Of a DNA stretch of 64,000 nt, positions 19,002 to 26,473 are shown in pieces. The notes under the pieces were generated by a model that was not told the origin of the DNA, ran no database searches, and saw only the letters and a program-made list of their open reading frames with translations. Position 1 is the stretch's first letter. Each line of letters opens with the position of its first letter. The position numbers and the translations under genes are program-made. Source of the DNA: Lysobacter sp. (GTDB lineage Bacteria; Pseudomonadota; Gammaproteobacteria; Xanthomonadales; Xanthomonadaceae); contig JABFRN010000001.1 in NCBI GenBank assembly GCA_013141175.1, positions 2,810,001-2,874,000 of the forward strand. The letters run 5' to 3'.

Positions 19002-19460
19002 GCGATTCCCCCGAGATCCGTATCGTGCTCGAACAGGAAGGCCCTTATGCCTTCAAGGTGAATTTCGAGGGTGCCGATTTCGATGCCTTGCATACCGATG
19101 AGCCTGCGCCGCTGGGCGCCGGCAGCGGGCCGAACCCCTCCGCGCTGCTGCTGACCGGTCTGGCCAACTGTCTCAGCGCGAGTCTGCTGTTCGCGCTGCG
19201 GAAATTTCAAGAACGCCCCGGGTCCTATCCGCGCCGAAATCGTGGCGAAGAAAGAGCGCAACGCCGAAGGTCGTTGGCGCATTCCGCGCGCCGAAGTCAC
19301 CATCCGGCTGTCGGACAAGGCCGATGCGTTCGAACATCTCGGTCGCGTCGTCGCCCAGTTCGAGGAATTCTGCATCGTCACGCAAAGCGTGCGCGCGGGC
19401 ATCGATGTCGGGGTGCGGATCCTCGATGCCGACGGTGTGGTGCTGCAGCCTGCCGGGTAA
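18998..19460 (+). pseudogene. OsmC-family protein gene with a +1 frameshift
   Basis: Frame 1 gives MSDSPEIRIVLEQEGPYAFK up to LLFALRKF, then runs off into low-complexity Arg-rich sequence. Another frame gives the rest of the fold (EIVAKKERNAEGRWRIP, then FEEFCIVTQSVRAGIDV). One extra base in AAATTTCAAG at about 19205-19208 explains it; joined, the product is about 153 aa, normal for OsmC/Ohr thiol peroxidase relatives. The catalytic cysteines are present (GLANCLSASL and FEEFCIV). It is coupled to the RND stop by ATGA. Either a genuine mutation or a homopolymer error. Confidence 0.85.
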
Positions 19461-19500
19461 CGGCTTCGCGACTGCCGATGGGTCCGATGGCGCTTCGGCG

Positions 19501-19956
19501 CTACAGGTGCCGCGACAGGCTCCGGGCGATTTCGTCGAGCTGTCGCCGGTCGGTTCTGCGACCGAAAATGCCGAAGGTCCGCGACAGCAGCCGCGTTCCG
19601 AAGCCGATCTGATCGCCGCTTTTGCGCGGAATGCAGTGCAGATGGAGATGCGGTACGTGCTGATTCGCGGCCACGCCATCGTTCAGGAGCAGATTGCCGC
19701 CCTTGGCTGCGTATCCCGCCTTCTCCTGCGCGGCCATCACGCGTGCCGCCAGACGCATCAGCCCGGATCGTGCGTCGTCGTCGAGCTGGTCGAGATGGGC
19801 GAGATGCGTTCTCGGCACGATCAACGCGTGCCCCTGCCGGATGGGATGGATATCCATGAACACCAGCCAGCGTTCGTCGCGATGGACGATGCTCGCGGAC
19901 AGGCGTTCTTCGCAGATGTCGCAGAAAATGCAGGCGGGCTTCGGTGTCGGGTTCAT
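19501..19956 (-). CDS. HIT-family nucleotide hydrolase/transferase
   Basis: A 151-aa histidine-triad protein with the signature HVPHLHLHCIP near residue 105, and a zinc-ribbon-like CIFCDICEE at the N-terminus. HIT enzymes hydrolyse nucleoside phosphoramidates and aminoacyl-adenylates. The start (19956) overlaps the stop of the adenylation gene as ATGA, making it the last gene of the mini-NRPS operon. It may clear off-pathway aminoacyl-AMP released by that enzyme, which is inference from placement. Confidence 0.9.
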   Translation of the reverse strand: MNPTPKPACIFCDICEERLSASIVHRDERWLVFMDIHPIRQGHALIVPRTHLAHLDQLDDDARSGLMRLAARVMAAQEKAGYAAKGGNLLLNDGVAANQHVPHLHLHCIPRKSGDQIGFGTRLLSRTFGIFGRRTDRRQLDEIARSLSRHL

Positions 19957-21662
19957 GCGTGGTCTCGTGCGTTCGTCGGGGACATCGGCGATGGCTGCTT
20001 CCCGTCGACGCAGGTGTGCATCCGTGGCTCCGGTGGTTTGGAACGGACCTTGCGTGGCGCTGGCGTGGCCATGTTCCGCAAGCGCTCCGCGAGTTGTCCG
20101 TAGTCGGTCTTGCCGTTCGCGTTGAGAGGCAGTTCGCCGACGCAATGGATGTCGGAGGGCACCATGTAAGCCGGGAGGCTGGATTTCATCGCGGCGACCA
20201 GCGCGCCCTTCGATGCTTCGGCGGCGACGACGAACGCGGCGATCCCCGCGAGCGGCTGCCCTTCGCCCGAAGAGACGGCGAGTGCAGCGACTTCGCTGGT
20301 CCCACACGCCTCGCGCAACAGCGATTCGACTTCCTGCAGCTCGATGCGATAGCCGCGCAGCTTGATCTGACGATCCGCGCGCCCCCGGAAATGCGCCACG
20401 CCGGCGGCGTCCAGCATCGCGAGATCGCCGGTGCGATACCAGCGGGTGCAGCGCTTTCCGGCAAGACCGCGCTCGACGAAGCGCTGCTGCGTCTGTGCGT
20501 CGTCCTGCCAATAGCCGAACGCGAGCTGGTCGCCGCCAAGATGCAGTTCGCCGGTCTGCCCATCGGCGCAAAGCGCGCCATCGCTGTCGAGAATGGCGAT
20601 GTCCATGTTCGGAAACGGGGTGCCGATCGGGACGACAGCGTCGTGTGCGCCCGCCGTTTCGATGCGGTGCGCTGTGCAGGCGATGGTGGCTTCGGTCGGC
20701 CCGTAGAGATTCTCGCTGCGCGCATGGGGCGCGGCCAGCAGCCACTGGCGCGCCAGTGCGCCGGGCAGCGCTTCGCCGCAGAACAGTGCGAGTCCGAGCG
20801 TCGGCAGGCAGTCGGGCTTGAGCAGGCGATAGCGTTGCAGCGTCGCAAGCATCGAAGGCACCGAAAACCACACGGTCAACCGGTGCCGGTTGACGAACTC
20901 GACGGGCAACAGCAGTTCCTTCTTCGGAATGCAGTACAGGCACGCGCCTGCGGCCCAGGTCACGAACAGATCGTGCATCGCCAGATCGAAGGTGGGTTCG
21001 AAAAACTGCGAGCACCGCTGGTGTTCATCCATCTCCGGATAACGGGCCAGGGTTGCATCGATGTAGGCGCACAGCGCGGCATGGCCGACCGCGACGCCCT
21101 TGGGTTGGCCGGTGCTGCCGGAGGTGAAGAGCAGATAGGCGACGGGCCGCGCCTCGTGTGCGCGCGAATCGAATGCCGATGCGTCTGCCGCGCACCGAAG
21201 GTTCGTATCCGGCGCCACGATGGCGTATCGGTGCTGCGGTGGCGGCGCGGGATACGCATCCAGCGACGTCGATTCCGGAAACAGGACGCACATCGGATGT
21301 GCTGTCGCCGCCAGCAGGGCCTGGAGTCGTTCTTCGCTGCCGCGATCGCAGATCAGCACCGACGGCATGGTTCTCGACAGGATGTTGGCCATCCGCGCGG
21401 TCGGAAAACTGGCGCCCAGCGGGACATGGATCTTGCCCGCCAGCATGCAGGCGAGGGGCGCGCAATACGCGGTCAGACTGCGCTCGCCGAGCGTGGCGCA
21501 GAGCGCGCCCTCCATCCCGCGCAATGCGTCGGCCAGCCTGGCGACATGCTCGCCCAATTCGCGATAACGATAGGTTCGACCATCCAGCCAAAGCGCCGGA
21601 CGCTCCGGAAAGCGCTGGACGGAACGCATGAACCCGCTGGCGGCATTGCGGAAATCCGCCAT
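19953..21662 (-). CDS. Stand-alone NRPS-type adenylation enzyme (amino-acid-AMP ligase)
   Basis: A 569-aa ANL-superfamily enzyme that activates a carboxylate with ATP and loads a carrier protein. Core motifs are visible: A3 LLFTSGSTGQPKGVAVGH, A5 NLYGPTEATIACT, A7 WYRTGDLAML, A8 FRGRADRQIKLRGYRIELQE, and A10 PLNANGKTDYG with the catalytic Lys. In A4 (FDLAMHDLF) the Asp that contacts the alpha-amino group of amino acids is kept, so an alpha-amino acid substrate is likely; which one I cannot tell. There is no condensation or carrier domain in the chain. The C-terminal 45 residues are basic and Pro-rich. The start is the TGATG overlap with the reductase stop at 21662; the longer frame upstream is shadow. 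Confidence 0.9.
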   Translation of the reverse strand: MADFRNAASGFMRSVQRFPERPALWLDGRTYRYRELGEHVARLADALRGMEGALCATLGERSLTAYCAPLACMLAGKIHVPLGASFPTARMANILSRTMPSVLICDRGSEERLQALLAATAHPMCVLFPESTSLDAYPAPPPQHRYAIVAPDTNLRCAADASAFDSRAHEARPVAYLLFTSGSTGQPKGVAVGHAALCAYIDATLARYPEMDEHQRCSQFFEPTFDLAMHDLFVTWAAGACLYCIPKKELLLPVEFVNRHRLTVWFSVPSMLATLQRYRLLKPDCLPTLGLALFCGEALPGALARQWLLAAPHARSENLYGPTEATIACTAHRIETAGAHDAVVPIGTPFPNMDIAILDSDGALCADGQTGELHLGGDQLAFGYWQDDAQTQQRFVERGLAGKRCTRWYRTGDLAMLDAAGVAHFRGRADRQIKLRGYRIELQEVESLLREACGTSEVAALAVSSGEGQPLAGIAAFVVAAEASKGALVAAMKSSLPAYMVPSDIHCVGELPLNANGKTDYGQLAERLRNMATPAPRKVRSKPPEPRMHTCVDGKQPSPMSPTNARDHA

Positions 21663-23716
21663 CACGCCGCCTGCAGCTGGTGCTGCCCGACAAAGGCGCG
21701 GATCAGGTCCGCAATGCGCGTTTCGTAGTAATGGCTGAAGTGATCGCCATCGTCGTCGAGATGCAGTTGTCCGTTGCGCAGGCCACCGTGCAACGCCCGG
21801 CCGATGTCCGGATGCGTCACGACATCGTGTTCGCCCACGTAGACGAGTACGGGTTGCTCGACGTCGTGCGTCCAGGCATCCGGCCGCTCCGAAAAAAGCG
21901 TATGCATCATGTTGGCGTAGCGATAGAGCGATTGCGGCGTCCTGAACGGCATGCTGGTCATGTACAGCAGGTAGGGGTCGGTACTGGTCAGGATGTTGTT
22001 GAGCATCTTGTTGTCGTTCGCATCCGAGCCGGCCGCGCCATAGATCAGCTCGCAGTATTTCTCCGCCATCCGGTAGTTGCCGGAAACTTTCTGGAACAAC
22101 GAACGGATGCCGGTTTCGAAGCGCGTGACGCGGACCTGCTCGGATGGGGAAATCGATACGCCCGGATTCATGACGACGCCCGCATCGATACGGGTCGGGA
22201 AAGCCGCCATCGCGCGCAGCGTCACCTGGGCGCCGCTGCTCCAGCCGGCCATGTTGAACGATTCGATGCCCAGTGCGTTCGCGATGTCGATCGCATCCTG
22301 GGCATGGATCATCGAACTGCAGTCGCGCCCGTCGAAGGGGTGGGAAGCGCTCGGAACCCAGCGGCACTCCCACGTCACCACGTGGAAATCGTCTTTCAGT
22401 CGTTGCGTCAGCGGCCACATGAATTCGGCCGGCATGCCGTATGCGTTGGCCAGTATCAGGGTCGGCAAGGCGGGATTGCCGGCACTGAACGCCTTCAACG
22501 CCAATCCGTCGCGACTCACCACGGTTTGCAGTCTGAAGCCGATGCCGCCTGCTTCCTCCTGCTTCAGTTCCTGCATGAAGGCCGATAGATAAAGATCGAC
22601 ATCGTTCCAGTCGACCTGGTTCTGGGGCGGCGCTTTGCGCGCGAAATGCTTGTCGGCGTTGTAGTAACCGGCGTAGAAACGGGTGCGTTTGTCGAACAGC
22701 TTCTGAAGCGGCCCGATTTCGAGCGCGCGTTCCGATACGAAGGCGAGACGGTTCGCCCCGGTCTTGCTGTCGATCATCGCGATCAGTTTCGGCAGGCTCA
22801 CGCCTTCGGGGTTGCTGAGATGGAAAAAGCGCTGTTCGCCGAACCCTTGCGCGGACAGCGCCAGCATGTCGTGCACGCATTCGTCGACCGGCGTGAGATT
22901 GGCGGTCGCGCGCGGATGGCCGACCAGTTCCAGCGGATGCTTGAGTTTGTTCAGTGTTTCGCGAAGGCGATGCACTTCTTTTGCGAGGCCATAGACGCCG
23001 AAGCGGGTGGTGCCGCTGTGGTGGCTTGCGCGCGGGCCCATGACGATGGTCGGCCGCAATATCCGGTAACTCAACCCGTTCGTTTCGCAGAAAGAGGCGA
23101 CCAGGTTTTCGGCGCGGTTCTTGCTCTCTTCGTAGGCATTGTTGTATTCCCGCTCCGGGTCGTGGAGCTTTTCCTCGATTTCGCCCTGCGCCTTGCCCAC
23201 GCTGTATGCGGTCGAGATATGCACGAATTCCGGAGGCGCAACCGCCGTCGCCGCATCCTCGGCGCAAACAGCGCGGAACAGGTCCAGCATGTGCCCGGCG
23301 CCATCGATGTTCTGGCTGAAGATCTCCTTGCGGTGCCGGTCCTCGAACTTCAGGCTTGCGGCGCAATGCCAGAACTCGCGGATGTCGGCGTTGCGCAGAG
23401 CCCTGATCGCGGTTTCGTCCACGCCGCACAGCGGTTGGGTGATGTCGCCGACCATAACGCTCAAGCGGGCATCGAGAAGATCCACCGGGAGCGCCATGCC
23501 ATAGGACGCAGCGCACTCGGCAAGATGCGCATACAGACGCGCGCGTGCCTGTTTTTCGGATTCTCCCCTGACCAATGCGAAAACGCGACCCGGCCATGCG
23601 ATGCGTTGGAGCAGGTAATGTCCGCCCAGAAAACCCGTGGCGCCTGTCAGGACGATATTTTTCGGGTTGTCCGTGAGGATCGGGTGTTGTGCGTTGCGCG
23701 TTTCGATGTGCTTCAC
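21662..23716 (-). CDS. Thioester reductase fused to an alpha/beta hydrolase
   Basis: A 684-aa two-domain protein. Residues about 18-380 are an SDR-type NAD(P)H thioester reductase as at the end of NRPS or carboxylic acid reductases: VLTGATGFLGGHYLLQRI, HISTAYSVG and the catalytic YEESKNRAE (YxxxK). Residues about 400-684 are an alpha/beta hydrolase with nucleophile elbow NMAGWSSGAQ, acid VYVGEHDVV and His in DDGDHFSHY. The first domain would release a carrier-bound acyl group as aldehyde or alcohol; the second may hydrolyse stalled thioesters or process the product. GTG start with AAAGGAA upstream. The fusion is unusual to me. Confidence 0.88.
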   Translation of the reverse strand: MKHIETRNAQHPILTDNPKNIVLTGATGFLGGHYLLQRIAWPGRVFALVRGESEKQARARLYAHLAECAASYGMALPVDLLDARLSVMVGDITQPLCGVDETAIRALRNADIREFWHCAASLKFEDRHRKEIFSQNIDGAGHMLDLFRAVCAEDAATAVAPPEFVHISTAYSVGKAQGEIEEKLHDPEREYNNAYEESKNRAENLVASFCETNGLSYRILRPTIVMGPRASHHSGTTRFGVYGLAKEVHRLRETLNKLKHPLELVGHPRATANLTPVDECVHDMLALSAQGFGEQRFFHLSNPEGVSLPKLIAMIDSKTGANRLAFVSERALEIGPLQKLFDKRTRFYAGYYNADKHFARKAPPQNQVDWNDVDLYLSAFMQELKQEEAGGIGFRLQTVVSRDGLALKAFSAGNPALPTLILANAYGMPAEFMWPLTQRLKDDFHVVTWECRWVPSASHPFDGRDCSSMIHAQDAIDIANALGIESFNMAGWSSGAQVTLRAMAAFPTRIDAGVVMNPGVSISPSEQVRVTRFETGIRSLFQKVSGNYRMAEKYCELIYGAAGSDANDNKMLNNILTSTDPYLLYMTSMPFRTPQSLYRYANMMHTLFSERPDAWTHDVEQPVLVYVGEHDVVTHPDIGRALHGGLRNGQLHLDDDGDHFSHYYETRIADLIRAFVGQHQLQAA

Positions 23717-23781
23717 TGCAGTGATTCCTTTCTCTTGGGTGATCCGGCGACGACATCGCCGCAGTCATCGCCGGTCCGTCT

Positions 23782-24036
23782 TCAAACAGCTTCGTGCAAA
23801 CGCAGATAGTTTTCGGACACGAGACGAAGCGTGGATGTCCTGGCGACCAGATCGCTGGATACCGGGATTTCCCGGTCGATCAGCTCTTCGATGATCAGGA
23901 TGAATTCGACGAAATTGATCGAATCGATCAGCTTGCTTTCGAACAGATCCAGGTCGTCGTCGATCGCGTCGAGATCGGGGTTTTTCTCCAGCAGCCAATC
24001 GCGAAGCGTATCGAGCCCTTGCGCTACGGTATTCAT
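23782..24036 (-). CDS. Free-standing acyl/peptidyl carrier protein
   Basis: An 84-aa acidic helical protein with the phosphopantetheine attachment Ser in LIDSINFVEFILIIEEL, about residue 39. Length fits a discrete ACP/PCP. Its start overlaps the stop of the diiron oxygenase gene as ATGA (24033-24036). It is the presumed shuttle between the adenylation enzyme, the oxygenase and the reductase. No phosphopantetheinyl transferase is in the window, so it must use one encoded elsewhere. Confidence 0.88.
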   Translation of the reverse strand: MNTVAQGLDTLRDWLLEKNPDLDAIDDDLDLFESKLIDSINFVEFILIIEELIDREIPVSSDLVARTSTLRLVSENYLRLHEAV

Positions 24037-24950
24037 GCGGCTTTTTCCTGCAGGTGGATGCCGATGTCATCCATGAATTTCAACGGGCGTTTGAGCAGCG
24101 CGGTCGCATGATGCCTGCGGCGGAATGGGTGGTCGAGCAGCGCGCGGCGCATGGCGACGCCGCCTTGCAGGCCGCTGTCGCGATACATCGCCGGTTGATA
24201 GAGTGCTTCGATCGAAATCTGGACGTAGCGCTGCAGGTGAAGCACGGCCGCTTCGCGTTGGCCGGCGCTGGATGCCGAGAACGCGATGTCCTTGATCTGT
24301 GCGAGCAGCGCACGTCCGAACGTGATGTGGCGGGATTCATCGTCGTGATGGATGCGATGGATCAGGCGCACGAAAGACGAGACGCGTTCGTCGCCACCCG
24401 CGACGACGTTGTAGTGGCCGCCGATTTCCTCGAAGATGAGGATCCTGGCGAACAGGAGGAAATACTCCATTTCCTTCGAAAAGCGTTCTTCGACGATGCT
24501 GGCTTTCTTGCTGGAATAGATTTTCCCGCCGTAACGCCGGCAGAATTCCCCGAAGAACCACATGTGCTTGTTTTCTTCGTCGATGAAGTGATGGAGATAG
24601 GTTTCCAGTCCCGGAACGTCCGGGACGTAGAGTTGCGCCGACAGCTTGTTCACCAGTTCGCGTTCGCCTTCCACGTTCAGGCTGAACGCGTTGATGCATT
24701 CCCATTTTGAAAGAATCTTCAGCTGGCTCTCCGGCAGCGCATCGGCATATGCAGTGCCGTATACCGTCAGCAGTTCGGGAGGCAGCCACCACTCGTCTTC
24801 TGGAATGCGTGCGGGCCATTCGATGTCGGAGAATGCATAGGCGTGCCTTTCCCTGGACAGCCGGATCAGGGTGTCGATCCGGGACGAGAATGAAGCGTTG
24901 TTTTCGATTCCACACAGGGTGGTGGGCGCGTGCATCGACAATGCAGTCAT
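24033..24950 (-). CDS. AurF-like diiron oxygenase (probable N-oxygenase)
   Basis: A 305-aa protein resembling the AurF/CmlI-type diiron oxygenases that oxidise amines to hydroxylamine, nitroso or nitro groups. Candidate carboxylate/His iron ligands lie in EGERELVNKL, FIDEENKHMWFF, FEEIGGHYNV and HHDDESRHITFGR. The N-terminal LPPELLTVYGT is also AurF-like. The start at 24950 is supported by an ATGA overlap with a small upstream ORF that has a strong ribosome site; an ATG at 25004 would add 18 residues. It is the first enzyme gene of the operon. Confidence 0.82.
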   Translation of the reverse strand: MTALSMHAPTTLCGIENNASFSSRIDTLIRLSRERHAYAFSDIEWPARIPEDEWWLPPELLTVYGTAYADALPESQLKILSKWECINAFSLNVEGERELVNKLSAQLYVPDVPGLETYLHHFIDEENKHMWFFGEFCRRYGGKIYSSKKASIVEERFSKEMEYFLLFARILIFEEIGGHYNVVAGGDERVSSFVRLIHRIHHDDESRHITFGRALLAQIKDIAFSASSAGQREAAVLHLQRYVQISIEALYQPAMYRDSGLQGGVAMRRALLDHPFRRRHHATALLKRPLKFMDDIGIHLQEKAA

Positions 24951-25078
24951 GGCGATCCATGCCTGCGTCGTGACGCGAATCGGCCGCGGGGCACCACGCG
25001 ACATACGGCCTGCAGCGTAACTGCGCCGATCGCGCGGGCGGGGGAGGGTGTATGACGGCAACCTGTCCTTGTGCTCAT
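24947..25078 (-). CDS. Small upstream ORF (43 aa) translationally coupled to the diiron oxygenase
   Basis: ATG at 25078 is preceded by AAGGAG with a 4-nt gap, the strongest ribosome site in this region, and the frame ends TGA at 24947, overlapping the oxygenase ATG as ATGA. The peptide is basic (MSTRTGCRHTPSPARAIG at its start, ending RRRHGSP) with two cysteines. I recognise no family. It may be a leader peptide controlling entry into the operon, or a small protein in its own right. The alternative is that the strong ribosome site is chance. Confidence 0.5.
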   Translation of the reverse strand: MSTRTGCRHTPSPARAIGAVTLQAVCRVVPRGRFASRRRHGSP

Positions 25079-25188
25079 GACGCTCCTTGGTATTCGTCGC
25101 GACGTTGATCGTGCGTGCGATGTCATCCGCAAGCCGCTCAGGGGCTTGGCGAGTAAGCGACCAGTCCGCGTCGCCGTCGACAGGGTAC

Positions 25189-25206
25189 TTCAATCGTTTG
25201 ATTGAA
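25189..25206. promoter_or_regulatory. TTCAATC-GTTT-GATTGAA palindrome upstream of the mini-NRPS operon
   Basis: A perfect 7-bp inverted repeat with a 4-nt loop. A TATAAA box on the reverse strand (near 25259-25264) would start transcription close to this site, so it may be an operator for a TetR-like regulator or an early mRNA hairpin. No regulator gene is adjacent. The surrounding 25190-25310 is clearly AT-richer than the rest of the window. Confidence 0.45.
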
Positions 25207-25367
25207 TGAAGTGTGGCCCGGACGGGACGGCTCGTGATGGTTTTTCGATCAGGATCGGTTTTATAACGTGTTGATATTTTTAACTAATGTGAATGCTCAT
25301 TGTGCACTGCGGAATCGCGCCGCGCCGCGTATGCTGTTCATCCGTGCGGTAGCCAGAGGTTCAGCCG

Positions 25368-25817
25368 ATGAACACCACCCGCCCTGCAATACGGACATTG
25401 GCCTGCCCGCATTGCCGGGTTCTCAATCGTGTGCCGGCCACGCGTCTCGGGGATGCGCCTGTTTGCGGGCGATGCAAGCAGCTCCTGTTCGTGGCCATGC
25501 CGGTATCGTTGGATGAGGCTGCGTTCGAGCGCCACGTCGCGCAGAGCGATATTCCGGTGCTGATCGATTTCTGGGCGCCATGGTGTGCGCCTTGCCGGAC
25601 GATGGCGCCGCATTTCGAGACCGCTGCGGCGACGCTGGAGCCGGTGTTCCGCCTGGCGAAAGTCGATACCGAAGCGCAGCCATCATTGGGCGCGCGTTTC
25701 GATATCCGCAGTATTCCCACGTTGCTCCTGTTCAGCGGTGGTCGCGAAGTCGCGCGGCATTCCGGTGCGATGGGGGTTGCCGAGATCGTGCGCTGGGCGC
25801 GCGCGCGGATCGGCTGA
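25368..25817 (+). CDS. trxC: Thioredoxin 2 (zinc-ribbon thioredoxin)
   Basis: A 149-aa thioredoxin-2. The N-terminal zinc ribbon has CPHC and CGRC pairs; the redox motif is FWAPWCAPCRTMAP, and RSIPTLLLFSGG carries the cis-proline. It reduces cytosolic disulfides and, in relatives, is induced by oxidative stress. The gene starts a two-gene unit with the DUF442 lipoprotein 38 nt downstream. In-frame stop and length are typical. Confidence 0.96.
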   Translation: MNTTRPAIRTLACPHCRVLNRVPATRLGDAPVCGRCKQLLFVAMPVSLDEAAFERHVAQSDIPVLIDFWAPWCAPCRTMAPHFETAAATLEPVFRLAKVDTEAQPSLGARFDIRSIPTLLLFSGGREVARHSGAMGVAEIVRWARARIG

Positions 25818-25855
25818 GCCTGCGTTCTCCACTGCATTCCGTTTCCGGAGGTTTC

Positions 25856-26461
25856 ATGTCCAGTTCAATCTTCCGCAATGCCTTGTCCAGTCTGGGTCTG
25901 GTGGCTGTACTGCTGGTGCCCGCCGGTTGTACAACGATGCGCGAAGCGCCGGCCAAATCCGTGCGGACACTTGCCAGTGTGCCGTCGGGGCTGACGGTGC
26001 TCAATCCGAAACAGGGCCTGTATGTCGCGGGACAGCCCGGTGTGGAAGATTGGCAGGCCATCGCCGCGTCGGGCGTACGTACCATCGTGAATCTGCGCAC
26101 CGCGGATGAAATGAAGACCCGCGACGAGCGTGCCGAGGTCGATGATGCGGGCATGCATTACGTGGAGCTTCCGATCGCCGGGGTCGCGGGGATCACTGCG
26201 GACAATGCCAGTCTGCTGTCCGCACTCCTCGCAGAAGCGGAAGGACCGGTGCTGGTGCATTGCGCCAGCGCCAACCGCGCGGGCGCCTTGCTGGCCGTGG
26301 CCTCGATGCAACAGGGCATGGCGATCGAGCCTGCGCTTGCATTCGGCCGCGAATCGGGGATGAAGTCCACCGAGGTCCGGACCCGTGAGGTGATCGAGGA
26401 ATTGCGCGCAGCGACGTGCGCGGCTGCCGCTGGCGATGCCTCTGTCGGGCGATGTCCCTGA
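25856..26461 (+). CDS. DUF442 / beta-lactamase-hydrolase-like phosphatase, probable lipoprotein
   Basis: A 201-aa protein. An N-terminal hydrophobic stretch ends VPAGC, a slightly atypical lipobox (Pro at -3). The body is the DUF442 cysteine-phosphatase-like fold: PKQGLYVAGQPGVEDW, VRTIVNLRTADE and the loop HCASANRAGAL (HCxxxxRxG). In xanthomonads DUF442 is fused to an ETHE1-like MBL domain in Blh, the sulfur enzyme of BigR operons; here the MBL half is the next, convergent gene. GGAGG precedes the ATG. It may be a periplasmic sulfurtransferase or phosphatase. Confidence 0.85.
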   Translation: MSSSIFRNALSSLGLVAVLLVPAGCTTMREAPAKSVRTLASVPSGLTVLNPKQGLYVAGQPGVEDWQAIAASGVRTIVNLRTADEMKTRDERAEVDDAGMHYVELPIAGVAGITADNASLLSALLAEAEGPVLVHCASANRAGALLAVASMQQGMAIEPALAFGRESGMKSTEVRTREVIEELRAATCAAAAGDASVGRCP

Positions 26462-26473
26462 TGGAGCGCTGCT

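Noticed and set aside
21663-23768. N-terminal extension of the adenylation frame to 1271 aa
   Set aside because: The upstream part is an out-of-frame reading of the thioester reductase gene; the TGATG overlap at 21662 marks the true start.
24951-25193. Longer oxygenase start (TTG at 25193)
   Set aside because: TTG without a ribosome site and a low-complexity N-terminus; the ATG at 24950 is coupled to the upstream small ORF.
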